A DNA stretch of 64,000 bases, taken from Afipia sp. P52-10 (GTDB taxonomy: Bacteria; Pseudomonadota; Alphaproteobacteria; Rhizobiales; Xanthobacteraceae). Below the pieces are notes generated by a model. The model worked only from the letters and a program-made list of their open reading frames with translations, did not search any database and had not been told where the DNA came from. The position numbers were made by a program, and so were the translations under genes. Each line of letters starts with the position of its first letter. The stretch's first letter is position 1. The DNA lies in contig NZ_AZSJ01000003.1 of NCBI RefSeq assembly GCF_000516555.1, positions 2,474,313 through 2,538,312 of the forward strand. The letters run 5' to 3'. Of the stretch, positions 1 through 7,881 are shown in pieces.

Positions 1-547
1 TTTCGGTCGCCGCGCGCAAATAGGCGCCGAGCTTGCTCTTTTCGATCAGGAGCCAGACGCCGATGCAGAGGATCAGCGAGATGATCACCACCCATGCGCG
101 GTAGAACGGCAGGAACATGAAGCCGAGGTCGTATCCGCCGCGCAGCGCCGCCGGCACCGGATAAGGCAGGGCGGATGCGCCGTAATGGTTCCGGAACAGC
201 CCCTGAATCACCAGCGCGATGCCGAACGTCATCAGGAAGCCGTACAAGTGATCGACATGGGCAAGCCGCGCCAGCAGCACGCGTTCGATGACGATGCCGA
301 ACAGTCCGACCAGCAGCGGCGCAACCAGTAGCGCGATCCAGTAATTCACGCCGAGATAGCTGAGCCCGATCCAAGCGAGGAAGGCGCCCAGCATGTATTG
401 TGCGCCATGGGTGAAGTTGATGATGTTGAGCAGGCCGAAGATGATCGCGAGCCCGAGACTGAGGATCGCGTAGAACGAGCCGTTGATCAGCCCGAGAAGG
501 ATTTGACCGAACAGCGCCTGGAGCGGAATGCCGAATATCTCTGTCAT
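1..547 (-). CDS. livH: Branched-chain amino acid-type ABC transporter permease, LivH family (C-terminus beyond window)
   Basis: Inner-membrane permease of a Liv-type (HAAT family) ABC importer. About 180 N-terminal residues are visible, starting MTEIFGIPLQ. The stretch around NIINFTHGAQYMLGAF is the hallmark of LivH proteins, and several hydrophobic membrane segments follow. It lies 9 nt downstream of the livF stop in the same minus-strand operon (binding protein, livG, livF, livH), and the partner permease livM is probably next, outside the window. The substrate need not be an amino acid: this family also imports aromatic acids and amides, and the neighbouring monooxygenase makes that plausible. 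Truncation is only by the window edge. Confidence 0.9.
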   Translation of the reverse strand, partial: MTEIFGIPLQALFGQILLGLINGSFYAILSLGLAIIFGLLNIINFTHGAQYMLGAFLAWIGLSYLGVNYWIALLVAPLLVGLFGIVIERVLLARLAHVDHLYGFLMTFGIALVIQGLFRNHYGASALPYPVPAALRGGYDLGFMFLPFYRAWVVIISLILCIGVWLLIEKSKLGAYLRAATE

Positions 548-556
548 GACATGCCT

Positions 557-1330
557 TCAGATTCCGAGATATTTTTGCAGTTTCGCGGCGTGTCGCTCGC
601 GCTCGGCATTCGGGATCATGTCGATCACCTGCCCCTGCTCGACGACGTAGTGCCTGTCGGCGACAGACGCCGCGAAGCGGAAGTTCTGCTCGACCAGGAC
701 GATGGTGAGGCCTGCGCGCTTCAGCATCGCGATCGCACGGCCGATCTGATCGATGATCACCGGCGCCAGTCCCTCGGTCGGCTCGTCCAGCAGCAACAGC
801 GGCGCGCCGGTGCGTAGGACGCGCGCGATCGCCAGCATCTGCTGCTCGCCGCCGGACAGCCGGTTGCCCGGACTTTTCAGCCGCTCGCGCAGGTTGGGAA
901 ACAGGTCGAAGATCTCTGCGAGGCTAAGCTGCGCGGGTCGGACTTGCGGCGGCAGGAACAGGTTCTCCTCGACGCTGAGCTTGCTGTAGATGCCGCGCTC
1001 CTCCGGCACATAGCCGACGCCGAGCCTTGCGATGGCGCGCGCGGCAAGTCCGATCGTCTCGCGCCCTTGCAGCATGATCGATCCCGTCCGCGTCGGCAGA
1101 ATGCTCATGATCGACTTCAGCGTGGTGGTCTTGCCGGCGCCATTGCGGCCGAGCAGCGTCACGGTCTCGCCGGCGGCGACCTCGAAGGTCATGCTATGCA
1201 GCACATGCGACTCGTCGTACCACGCATGCAGGTCGCGAACCTGCAGCATCGGCGGTGCTGTCGCCGTGCCTGCGTGGCGCGCATCGGTCGTTGGAGCGCC
1301 AGTCATCGCATTCGTCGTCGTGTTAGTCAT
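557..1330 (-). CDS. livF: Liv-type ABC transporter ATP-binding protein, LivF family
   Basis: Cytoplasmic ATPase that drives the Liv importer. Walker A GRNGAGKTT is at residues 61-69, the signature LSGGEQQ near 158, and Walker B LLLLDEP near 178-184, followed by the TEGLAP stretch typical of LivF. Length is 257 aa against a usual 235-240; the surplus is an unordered Thr/Ala-rich N-terminus, so a downstream start near residue 28 (MLQVRDLH) is possible. The ATG overlaps the livG stop by 8 nt, which supports the longer start and translational coupling. Confidence 0.93.
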   Translation of the reverse strand: MTNTTTNAMTGAPTTDARHAGTATAPPMLQVRDLHAWYDESHVLHSMTFEVAAGETVTLLGRNGAGKTTTLKSIMSILPTRTGSIMLQGRETIGLAARAIARLGVGYVPEERGIYSKLSVEENLFLPPQVRPAQLSLAEIFDLFPNLRERLKSPGNRLSGGEQQMLAIARVLRTGAPLLLLDEPTEGLAPVIIDQIGRAIAMLKRAGLTIVLVEQNFRFAASVADRHYVVEQGQVIDMIPNAERERHAAKLQKYLGI

Positions 1331-2099
1331 GGCGCGCGGACCCGATATAGGCCTCCACCACGGCGGGATTCTGCGATACGGTTTGATAATCGCCGTCGGC
1401 CAGCACCCGGCCGCGCGCCAGCACGGTGATGCGATCCGACAGCGCCGCCACCACCGAGAGATTGTGTTCCACCATCAGGATGGTGCGGTTGACCGCGGCC
1501 TTGCGGATCACCGCCTCAATGCGGGCGAGGTCCTCGCGGCCCATTCCGGCCATCGGCTCGTCGAGCAGCATCATCTTCGGATCGAGGGCAAGCGTCGTCG
1601 CCAGTTCGAGCGCCCGCTTGTGGCCGTAGGCGAGTTCAGCGGCGGGCGTGGCGGCGACGTCGGCGAGGCCGACGGTGTCGAGGAGCTGCATTGCCGCGTC
1701 GTTGAGCGGCCGCAAGGTCTCTTCCGATCGCCAGAAGGCGAACGAGGCGCCGCGCTTGCGCTGCAGGGCAATGCGTACGTTGGCGAGCGCGCTGAGGCCG
1801 GAGAATACCGCCGAGATCTGAAACGAGCGGACCAGTCCCTGGCGGGCGATCTGGTCCGGCCGCTGATGGGTGATGTCGCAGCCGTCGAAGAGGATCGAGC
1901 CGTCGGTGGGGGCCAAGAACTTGGTCAGCAGATTGAAGCAGGTGGTCTTGCCGGCGCCGTTCGGGCCGATCATCGCGTGGATGGTGCCGCGGCGCACCTG
2001 CAGATCGACATCGCTGACGGCCTTGAGGCCGCCGAATGCCTTCGAGAGGCCGCGCGTCGCCAGGATGATGTCGCCGTGAGGAGGGGAGGCCGCTGTCAT
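1323..2099 (-). CDS. livG: Liv-type ABC transporter ATP-binding protein, LivG family
   Basis: Second ATPase of the importer. Walker A GPNGAGKTT lies near residues 45-53, the degenerate LivG-type signature (AYGHKRALELA) near 160, Walker B MMLLDEP follows, and the MAGMGREDL and VEHN (H-loop) motifs are present. I chose the ATG at 2099 (MTAASPPHGD, 258 aa), the family's normal length; an upstream in-frame ATG at 2144 would add 15 residues of unconserved sequence. The last 8 nt overlap livF. The gap to the binding-protein gene upstream is occupied by a dispersed repeat. Confidence 0.92.
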   Translation of the reverse strand: MTAASPPHGDIILATRGLSKAFGGLKAVSDVDLQVRRGTIHAMIGPNGAGKTTCFNLLTKFLAPTDGSILFDGCDITHQRPDQIARQGLVRSFQISAVFSGLSALANVRIALQRKRGASFAFWRSEETLRPLNDAAMQLLDTVGLADVAATPAAELAYGHKRALELATTLALDPKMMLLDEPMAGMGREDLARIEAVIRKAAVNRTILMVEHNLSVVAALSDRITVLARGRVLADGDYQTVSQNPAVVEAYIGSARHD

Positions 2100-2176
2100 G
2101 GATCGAGAACACACTGGGGCGGGGAACGTCCGGCCTGGAGCCATGACGTTCGGCGGGTGGAAGGGCGAAGCGCAAG

Positions 2177-2271
2177 CGCGATGAGATTTGATGAATCATC
2201 CTCGTGCTGAACTTATTTGTTGAAGCGTGATCCTTTCGGAAAACCGCTGCACACTGTTCCGGATCACGCTT
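2177..2271. repeat. Composite dispersed intergenic repeat, copy 1
   Basis: About 95 bp between the binding-protein gene stop and livG. It reads, in order: GCGATGAGATTT, a segment ending CATCCTCGTGCT, AGCGTGATCC, CGGAAAACCGCT, and GGATCACGCTT at the right edge. The reverse complement of 45108-45230 contains the same blocks in the same order with an extra ~25 bp in the middle. The copy touches the 3' end of the binding-protein gene. Blocks AGCGTGATCC and GGATCACGCT can pair, so the transcript could form a stem-loop. Confidence 0.8.
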
Positions 2272-3482
2272 CAGGTCTTGACCAGCGGGCAGGTGCTTTC
2301 GCTCAGCGGCTTGAAGGCTCTCTCGCCTGGAAGCTCGCGCACCACCTTGAAGACATCCCAGGTCTCCTTGATCTCGCTCTTCGGCTTCACCTCGAGTAGC
2401 CAAGTCGGCCGCATCAGCCGCCCGTCGGCGCGCACCTTGCCGTTCGGCGTGACGAGGTCGTCGACCGGCATCTCGTGCAGCGCCTTCAGGATGGTGGCGG
2501 TGTCCTTCGTTCCCGCGGCGCGAACGGCCTTCAGGAATTGCGTCGCGGCGCTGTAGGCGATCGCATGCGCCTCCGAAGGCGGCTTGCCATTGCGCTTCCA
2601 GAAGCGGCGGCCGAAGTCGCGGGATTTGTCGTCGCGGTCCCAATAGAAGATGCTGTTGTGGACGATGCCTTCCATCGCATCCACGCCGATCGACATCACG
2701 TTGTAGAGCTGCAGGCCGAAGGCCGCGGCCTTCTGGCGTTTCCAGATGCCGAATTCGTTGCCTTGCTTGATGAAGCGTTCGAGATCGTCGCCGCTGGCGA
2801 TCAGGCCGATCACCTTCGCGCGCGAGTTCTGCGCCTGCAGCAGCAGCGAGGCCATGTCGAGGGTGTTGGGCGGGAAGCGGAGCTTGCCGAGCACCTTGCC
2901 GCCGTTCTCCTCGACCTTGCGCGTCGCGTCGATTTCGAGCGCGTGGCCGAACGCATAGTCGGCTGTCAGGAAGAACCACGAGTCGCCGCCCTGCTGGGTC
3001 AGTTCGGTCGCGGTGCCGGCGCTCTGCATGTAGGTGTCGTAACCCCAGTGGAAGGAGTGCGGGTTGCAGTACTTGCCGGTGAGGTCCGAACTCGACGCGC
3101 CGCTGATGATGATCGTCTTGTTCTTTTCCTTGACGATGCTCTGGCAGGCGATCGCGACGGCGGAGTTGCCGAGATCGGTGATAACATCGACCCCTTCCTG
3201 ATCGAGCCAGCGGCGCGCGATCGCCGAGCCGATGTCAGGCTTGTTCTGGTGATCGGCGAACACGACTTCGACCGGCATGCCGTTAACCGAGCCGCCGAAG
3301 TCCTCGACCGCCATCCGCGTGCCGTCCACGGAGCCCTGGCCCAGCACCGCCGAAAGCACGCCAGACATGTCGGTCAGCACGCCGATCTTGACCTTGTCGG
3401 TCTGCGCGTAGCTCCGCCGGCCGGCGAGGCTGACGGCCCCGGCGAGGGCGGTTGCTCCAAACGCGCGTCGCGAAAGCCTCAT
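2271..3482 (-). CDS. Liv-type ABC transporter periplasmic substrate-binding protein
   Basis: Type I periplasmic binding protein of the LivJ/LivK superfamily, 403 aa. The N-terminus MRLSRRAFGATALAGAVSLAGRR carries an SRRAF twin-arginine-like motif, a hydrophobic core and a likely cleavage after SYA. The mature part begins KVKIGVLTDMSGVLSAVLGQG, the classic start of this fold. It is the first gene of the transporter operon and is divergent from an IclR regulator; the 40-bp element at 3515-3554 sits just upstream. Homologues of this kind often bind aromatic or small carboxylic compounds rather than leucine, but the sequence alone does not tell the ligand. Confidence 0.92.
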   Translation of the reverse strand: MRLSRRAFGATALAGAVSLAGRRSYAQTDKVKIGVLTDMSGVLSAVLGQGSVDGTRMAVEDFGGSVNGMPVEVVFADHQNKPDIGSAIARRWLDQEGVDVITDLGNSAVAIACQSIVKEKNKTIIISGASSSDLTGKYCNPHSFHWGYDTYMQSAGTATELTQQGGDSWFFLTADYAFGHALEIDATRKVEENGGKVLGKLRFPPNTLDMASLLLQAQNSRAKVIGLIASGDDLERFIKQGNEFGIWKRQKAAAFGLQLYNVMSIGVDAMEGIVHNSIFYWDRDDKSRDFGRRFWKRNGKPPSEAHAIAYSAATQFLKAVRAAGTKDTATILKALHEMPVDDLVTPNGKVRADGRLMRPTWLLEVKPKSEIKETWDVFKVVRELPGERAFKPLSESTCPLVKT

Positions 3483-3514
3483 GCTCCTCCTCCCTGGTGT
3501 TTGGATCGTTATTA

Positions 3515-3554
3515 TTGTTCTTTATTTTGGTTTTTTATCTATAATATGGGACAA
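3515..3554. promoter_or_regulatory. Candidate IclR-type operator 1 (40-bp inverted repeat)
   Basis: Half-site TTGTTCTTTATTTT at 3515-3528 and the inverted half-site TTGTCCCATATTAT (reading 3554 to 3541) span exactly 40 bp. The site is strongly AT-rich inside a GC-rich genome, and lies between the divergent binding-protein gene and the IclR gene. The reverse complement of 3515-3534 matches 5353-5372 at 19 of 20 positions. Confidence 0.7.
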
Positions 3555-3701
3555 TGAGCGACAACGTTTGGGTTGTCAACTGAGCGCACGGTCGCGGCGG
3601 TCGCGAACCCGCGGCCCGTATGGCAATCAGCAGACCCGCAGCAGCGAGTCGCGGCACGGCGGCGTCAGCCCCGGCGGATCGCGCGAGAGAGGAAGCCGAC
3701 A

Positions 3702-4481
3702 TTGGCCGTCAAGTCGTCCCGCACCGTTTTCGAAGTCCTGCGGGAGATGTCCAAGGCGGATGGTGCGCTGGGTGCGGCCGACATCGCCAAGATGCTTGGA
3801 TTGCCGCTCAGTACGGCCGCGCGTGCGCTGAACACGCTGGAAGCGGCGGGTTATGTCGCGCGTCAGAACGGCTCAGCGCGTTTCGTGATCGGCAAGTCGG
3901 GGCAGCGGCTCGCCTACGCCTTCATGGCGCAGTTTCCGATCCGCGATCTGGCGCTGCCCTATCTGCAGCAACTGACGCTGCTGTCGGGTTACAGCTCCTC
4001 GCTGTTCATCCGGCTCGGCTGGTATGCGGTCCGTATCGCGCTCATTTCCGGTACGAGTTCGATCGTCAACGTCGCGCCGATCGGCGAGACCCGGCCGCTG
4101 ACGTCCGGCGCGCCATCGCTGGCGATGCTGGCGCAGCTGCCGGAGCAGGAGCTGACGCGGGCGTTGCAGCGGCTCGACCGGGTGGTGGCCGAGAGCGTGC
4201 GCGAGCAGTGCGCGCGCATCCGCGTGCAGGGCTATGCCTATCAGGTGAGTTCGCTGGAGAGCGGCGGCTACGATCTGGCGTTTCCGGTCTCGCATCCGGG
4301 CTGGTCGATGTTCGCGTCGGTCGCGCTCGAAGGATTGATGGTGAGCCTGGAACAGTCGCGCGGCCAGATCGACCAGGCGCGACAGGTCATTGCAGCGCTG
4401 CAGGATGTGGTGGCGCGCGGCCCGGCGTCGCTGGCGCCGCATTATGAGCATGTCAGCCCGGATGCGATCGACCTCGGATGA
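3702..4481 (+). CDS. IclR-family transcriptional regulator
   Basis: DNA-binding regulator with an N-terminal winged helix-turn-helix (VFEVLREMSKADGALGAADIAKMLGLPLSTAARALNTLEAAGYV) and a C-terminal IclR effector-binding domain. The TTG start at 3702 is preceded by GAGAGAGGA at 3685-3693 and gives 259 aa, the family norm. A longer frame from a TTG at 3573 adds 43 arginine-rich residues without family resemblance and is less likely. It is divergent from the Liv binding protein and probably controls that operon through the AT-rich inverted repeat at 3515-3554. The effector is unknown. Confidence 0.85.
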   Translation: MAVKSSRTVFEVLREMSKADGALGAADIAKMLGLPLSTAARALNTLEAAGYVARQNGSARFVIGKSGQRLAYAFMAQFPIRDLALPYLQQLTLLSGYSSSLFIRLGWYAVRIALISGTSSIVNVAPIGETRPLTSGAPSLAMLAQLPEQELTRALQRLDRVVAESVREQCARIRVQGYAYQVSSLESGGYDLAFPVSHPGWSMFASVALEGLMVSLEQSRGQIDQARQVIAALQDVVARGPASLAPHYEHVSPDAIDLG

Positions 4482-4485
4482 GAGG

Positions 4486-5256
4486 TCAGAACATTACTAC
4501 TGGCATCGAAGGGAACATGCGGGCGTGCTGGTTGAGCTCGTCCATCAGCGCCTGGATATCCGGAATGCAGCGGTCGGCGACTTCGCGGGTGAAGCGGAAC
4601 AGCGGTCCGCCGACGACGATGGTGCCGAGCAGCCGCTCGGCCGGGCCGATCACGGGGAACGCCAGAAAGTTCGCGCCGGTCGAGAAGTCCTGATAGCCGC
4701 GCGCGAAGCCGACACGCCGGATCAGGCGCACCTCGTCCCACAACGCCTGCGGATCGGTGATCGTGGTCGGCGTGAAGGCGCGCAGCGGCGTTTCGAGCTC
4801 GATGTAGCGCTCGATCTCCTCGTCGCTCAGATAGGCGAGCAGCAGGCGCGCGCCGGTGCCCGCATGCAAAGGGATCGGCTGGCTGAGCGGTGAGTAGCCG
4901 ACGGTGACGCCCTGGGTCTGGATGCTGTCGATGCACACGCACGAGCGGCCGACCAGGATCGCCAGGAAGGTGCTCTCGGATGTCAGCTCGTGGATGCGCT
5001 GCAGATAGGGGTGACACAGCGAGCGTACGTCGGTCGATTCGGCGGCGAGGCCGAAGGTCAGCACCTGATGCGCGAGCTGGTAGCGCTGCCCGGTCGCGTT
5101 GCGCACCAAGTAGCCCTCCTTCAGCAGAGTATCGAGCGCCTGGAATGCCGAGTTCTTCGAGCAGTTGAGCTCGCGGCTGAGCTCGGTCACGCCCCAGACA
5201 GGCTGCTGGGTGAACAGGCTCAGGGCATTCAGGACCCGCACAGTCCCCTTGTTCAT
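4486..5256 (-). CDS. IclR-family transcriptional regulator (second)
   Basis: A 256-aa IclR protein. Winged helix at the N-terminus (MNKGTVRVLNALSLF through VTELSRELNCSKNSAFQALDTLLKEGYLV), then the effector domain with SESTFLAILVGRSCVCIDSIQ and GTGARLLLAYLSDEE. The ATG at 5256 fits the family start; an upstream in-frame ATG at 5376 would run through the operator and is rejected. Its gene is convergent with the first IclR gene (4-nt gap) and divergent from the Baeyer-Villiger monooxygenase, whose expression it probably controls. The two IclR proteins are clearly different sequences, yet their promoters share the same operator-like element. Confidence 0.88.
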   Translation of the reverse strand: MNKGTVRVLNALSLFTQQPVWGVTELSRELNCSKNSAFQALDTLLKEGYLVRNATGQRYQLAHQVLTFGLAAESTDVRSLCHPYLQRIHELTSESTFLAILVGRSCVCIDSIQTQGVTVGYSPLSQPIPLHAGTGARLLLAYLSDEEIERYIELETPLRAFTPTTITDPQALWDEVRLIRRVGFARGYQDFSTGANFLAFPVIGPAERLLGTIVVGGPLFRFTREVADRCIPDIQALMDELNQHARMFPSMPVVMF

Positions 5257-5332
5257 CGATCGGCTCCGGCTGCAGCGATGCGGCAGTCCCGTATGCCGCA
5301 AGCGGACGGCCGTTGACAACGCGGCTGTCTCA

Positions 5333-5372
5333 GTGTTCTCTAAATTGAGAATAAAACCAAAATAGAGAACAA
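5333..5372. promoter_or_regulatory. Candidate IclR-type operator 2 (40-bp inverted repeat)
   Basis: Half-site GTGTTCTCTAAATT at 5333-5346 and inverted half-site TTGTTCTCTATTTT (reading 5372 to 5359). The arms TGTTCTCTA (5334-5342) and TAGAGAACA (5363-5371) are perfectly complementary. Total span is 40 bp, identical to the element at 3515-3554. It lies between the second IclR gene and the monooxygenase gene. A nested TTCTC/GAGAA pair is at 5336-5351. Confidence 0.75.
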
Positions 5373-5437
5373 ACAAGGCTACACTCGGTCCTCATGGGAT
5401 CGGGCCGGTTCTTGGGCCAAAGCGGCGGGAGGATGAG

Positions 5438-7372
5438 ATGTCGGCAAGGATACGCGAGCAGGCCAAGGCGGCGTGTGCGGACGTGGATCGGCTGAGGCGC
5501 GCGCTCGATGGGGCCGACATCGTGCCGCTGATGATGTCGCTCGTGCATCTGACTGGCGATCCGCGCTGGATCGAGGAGGCAGCGCCGCACATCAAGGGCG
5601 GTTGGAGCTTTCTGGCCGACCTTCCGGAGGCTTTGCAGCAGCGTATCCGACAGGCGCTGGTCGAGGCCTTGCAGGCTCTCGCCAGCGGCCGCGCCGAGCC
5701 GGTGACGATCTCCGATGATTTGCTCACGCGGATGATGCACGCCTCCGTCGGCGTTGCGGTGCCGGCCGAATACAATGCGGTGTTTCGCGAGGAAGCGGGG
5801 TTCGATCCACGCGACTACCGGTCGGTGCCCTGGCGCAAGCCGGTGTCGCCGGAGCGGCTTGCGGATTTCCGCGTGCTCGTCATCGGCGCCGGCTTCTCCG
5901 GCATCGGCATGGCGGTGGCGCTGGAGCAGGCCGGCATTCCCTACACCATCATCGAGAAGAACGAGGACGTCGGCGGCACCTGGCTCGAGAACCGCTATCC
6001 CGGCTGCGGCGTCGATACGCCATGCCACTTCTACTCCTATTCCTTCGCGCCGAACCCGGAATGGTCGTCGTTCTTCGCCAAGCGCGACGAGATCCTGAAG
6101 TACATCGTCGACTGCGTCGAACGGTTCGATGTCCGCAAATCGATCCGATTCGGCGAGGAGGTGATCGATGCGCGCTACGACGAAGCCGCGTGCGTCTGGC
6201 GGGTGCGCACCCGTGCCGGTGACGGCACCGAACGTGAGCTTGCCGCCAACGTGCTCGTTCCCTGCGTCGGCGCGCTCAACCGGCCGGCGATCCCCGCCAT
6301 CAGCGGCCTTGCCGATTTCGCCGGGCCGGCCTTCCACACCGCCCAGTGGCGGTCGGACGTGGAGCTGAGGGGCAGGCGCGTGGCGATGATCGGCACCGGC
6401 GCGAGCGGCATGCAAACCGCGCCGTCGATTGCCGGCGATGTCGCGCAACTGACGATCTTCCAGCGCTCGCCGCACTGGGCGATCCGGCATCCACTGTACC
6501 ACGCGCGCGTCAGCGATGACGTGAAGTGGGTGATCCGCCATGTGCCGTTCTATGTCAGCTGGTTCCGCTTCCAATTGTTCTGGGCGGCCTCGGACGGCTT
6601 CCATCGCACTTTGCAGATCGATCCAAGCTGGAGTCAGCCGGCGTTATCGATCAACGCCGAAAACCATCGGATGCGCGAGGAGCTGATCGGTTACATCACC
6701 AGCCAGATCGGAGACCGGCCGGACCTGCTCGCGAAGACCGTGCCGCCGTATCCGCCGTTCGGCAAGCGCATGCTTCGCGACAACAACTGGTACGAGATGC
6801 TGCGCCGTCCGAACGTCGAACTCGTCACCGAGAAGATCGCCCACATCGAGCGTGACGCCATCGTCGCCGCCGACGGCAGGCGCCACCCGGTGGATGCGAT
6901 CGTGCTCGCGACCGGATTCCAGGCGGCACGCATGCTGGGGCCGCTCGAGGTCTATGGGCGGCAGGGCAAGCGGCTGCGCGATTGGTGGGGCGACGACGAT
7001 CCGCGCGCCTATCTCGGCATCACCATGCCGGATTATCCGAACCTGTTCCTGATCTACGGGCCGAACACCAATCTCGCCCATGGCGGCAGCGCGATCTTCC
7101 ATTCGGAATGTCAGATCCGCTACGCGATGGAGGGCATTCGCGAGCTGCTGGAATCAGGGGCGCGGTCGATCGAATGCCGCCGCGCGCCGTTCGAGCGCTA
7201 CAACGAGAAGGTCGACGCCGCCCTGAGCAAGATGGTGTGGTCGCATCCGGCGATGACCAACTGGTACAAGAACAAGCACGGCCGCGTCGTGATGAACTCG
7301 CCGTGGCGCCTTGTCGATTATCGGAACATGACCGAGCACCTCGATCCGTCCGATTATGAGCTGAGCGCGTAG
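5438..7372 (+). CDS. Baeyer-Villiger flavin monooxygenase, 4-hydroxyacetophenone monooxygenase-like
   Basis: FAD/NADPH enzyme that inserts oxygen next to a ketone carbonyl to give an ester. FAD Rossmann motif GAGFSG at residues 150-155, type I Baeyer-Villiger fingerprint FAGPAFHTAQW at 294-304, NADPH motif GTGASG at 319-324. The ~140-residue N-terminal helical extension and the 644-aa total match the 4-hydroxyacetophenone monooxygenase subgroup (about 640 aa) rather than the ~540-aa cyclohexanone group. GGTWLENRYPGCGVDTPCHFYSY is also typical. No esterase to hydrolyse the product is adjacent. Divergent from an IclR regulator with the inverted-repeat element between them. The exact ketone substrate is inference. 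Confidence 0.9.
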   Translation: MSARIREQAKAACADVDRLRRALDGADIVPLMMSLVHLTGDPRWIEEAAPHIKGGWSFLADLPEALQQRIRQALVEALQALASGRAEPVTISDDLLTRMMHASVGVAVPAEYNAVFREEAGFDPRDYRSVPWRKPVSPERLADFRVLVIGAGFSGIGMAVALEQAGIPYTIIEKNEDVGGTWLENRYPGCGVDTPCHFYSYSFAPNPEWSSFFAKRDEILKYIVDCVERFDVRKSIRFGEEVIDARYDEAACVWRVRTRAGDGTERELAANVLVPCVGALNRPAIPAISGLADFAGPAFHTAQWRSDVELRGRRVAMIGTGASGMQTAPSIAGDVAQLTIFQRSPHWAIRHPLYHARVSDDVKWVIRHVPFYVSWFRFQLFWAASDGFHRTLQIDPSWSQPALSINAENHRMREELIGYITSQIGDRPDLLAKTVPPYPPFGKRMLRDNNWYEMLRRPNVELVTEKIAHIERDAIVAADGRRHPVDAIVLATGFQAARMLGPLEVYGRQGKRLRDWWGDDDPRAYLGITMPDYPNLFLIYGPNTNLAHGGSAIFHSECQIRYAMEGIRELLESGARSIECRRAPFERYNEKVDAALSKMVWSHPAMTNWYKNKHGRVVMNSPWRLVDYRNMTEHLDPSDYELSA

Positions 7373-7468
7373 CGACGCTGCACCAGATCATGCCGTCCGC
7401 GCGCTCGGCTCGTGCGTGATGGAACGGCTCTCTGCTTTCGCTGTTGGATCATCGGAAGGAGAGACCCC

Positions 7469-7867
7469 ATGCGTATGATCTGTTTCGCAACCGTCATGCT
7501 GATGGCGTTCGCAGGCCACGCCCAGGCGCAAACGGCGGGCGGCACCACCGGGCCCGCGGGATCGAGCCTCGGTGCGACGCCGAGTCCCAGCGTTTCCCCG
7601 GCGACGCCGGGCACAGGAACAACGCCGGGCGTCGGCTCGCCTGGAACGATGCCAGGTGCGACGGTGCCACCGGCTGGTTCCTCTGTCCCAGGCACCACCG
7701 GCTCCGGCCTGTCATCGCCTGCGCCGACGGGTGCGCCGCCAGTCGCCGGCGTTCCGAACACGTCGACCCCGGGATCGATCGGGACCGGCGCGTCGCCGAG
7801 CGGGTTGCCCGGAGACAATCCGTCCAGTCCGGGATTTCCGGGCAGCGTCGGAAATACGGGGCGCTAG
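7469..7867 (+). CDS. Small secreted Gly/Pro/Ser/Thr-rich protein, function unknown
   Basis: A 132-aa protein with a signal peptide (MRMICFATVMLMAFAGHAQA, cleavage before QTAGG), then a low-complexity segment built of Pro-Gly, Thr-Pro and Ser-Pro steps with no cysteines and no aromatic residue in most of its length. The ATG at 7469 has GGAAGGAGA at 7455-7463. I do not recognise a family. The composition suggests a disordered periplasmic or surface protein. The gene sits between the monooxygenase and the phospholipase D fusion on the same strand but shows no coupling to either. Confidence 0.65.
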   Translation: MRMICFATVMLMAFAGHAQAQTAGGTTGPAGSSLGATPSPSVSPATPGTGTTPGVGSPGTMPGATVPPAGSSVPGTTGSGLSSPAPTGAPPVAGVPNTSTPGSIGTGASPSGLPGDNPSSPGFPGSVGNTGR

Positions 7868-7881
7868 CCGGTCCGCGGTGA

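Noticed and set aside
3573-3701. N-terminal extension of the first IclR regulator from a TTG at 3573
   Set aside because: Arginine-rich and unlike the family; a better RBS precedes the TTG at 3702. Kept as an alternative only.
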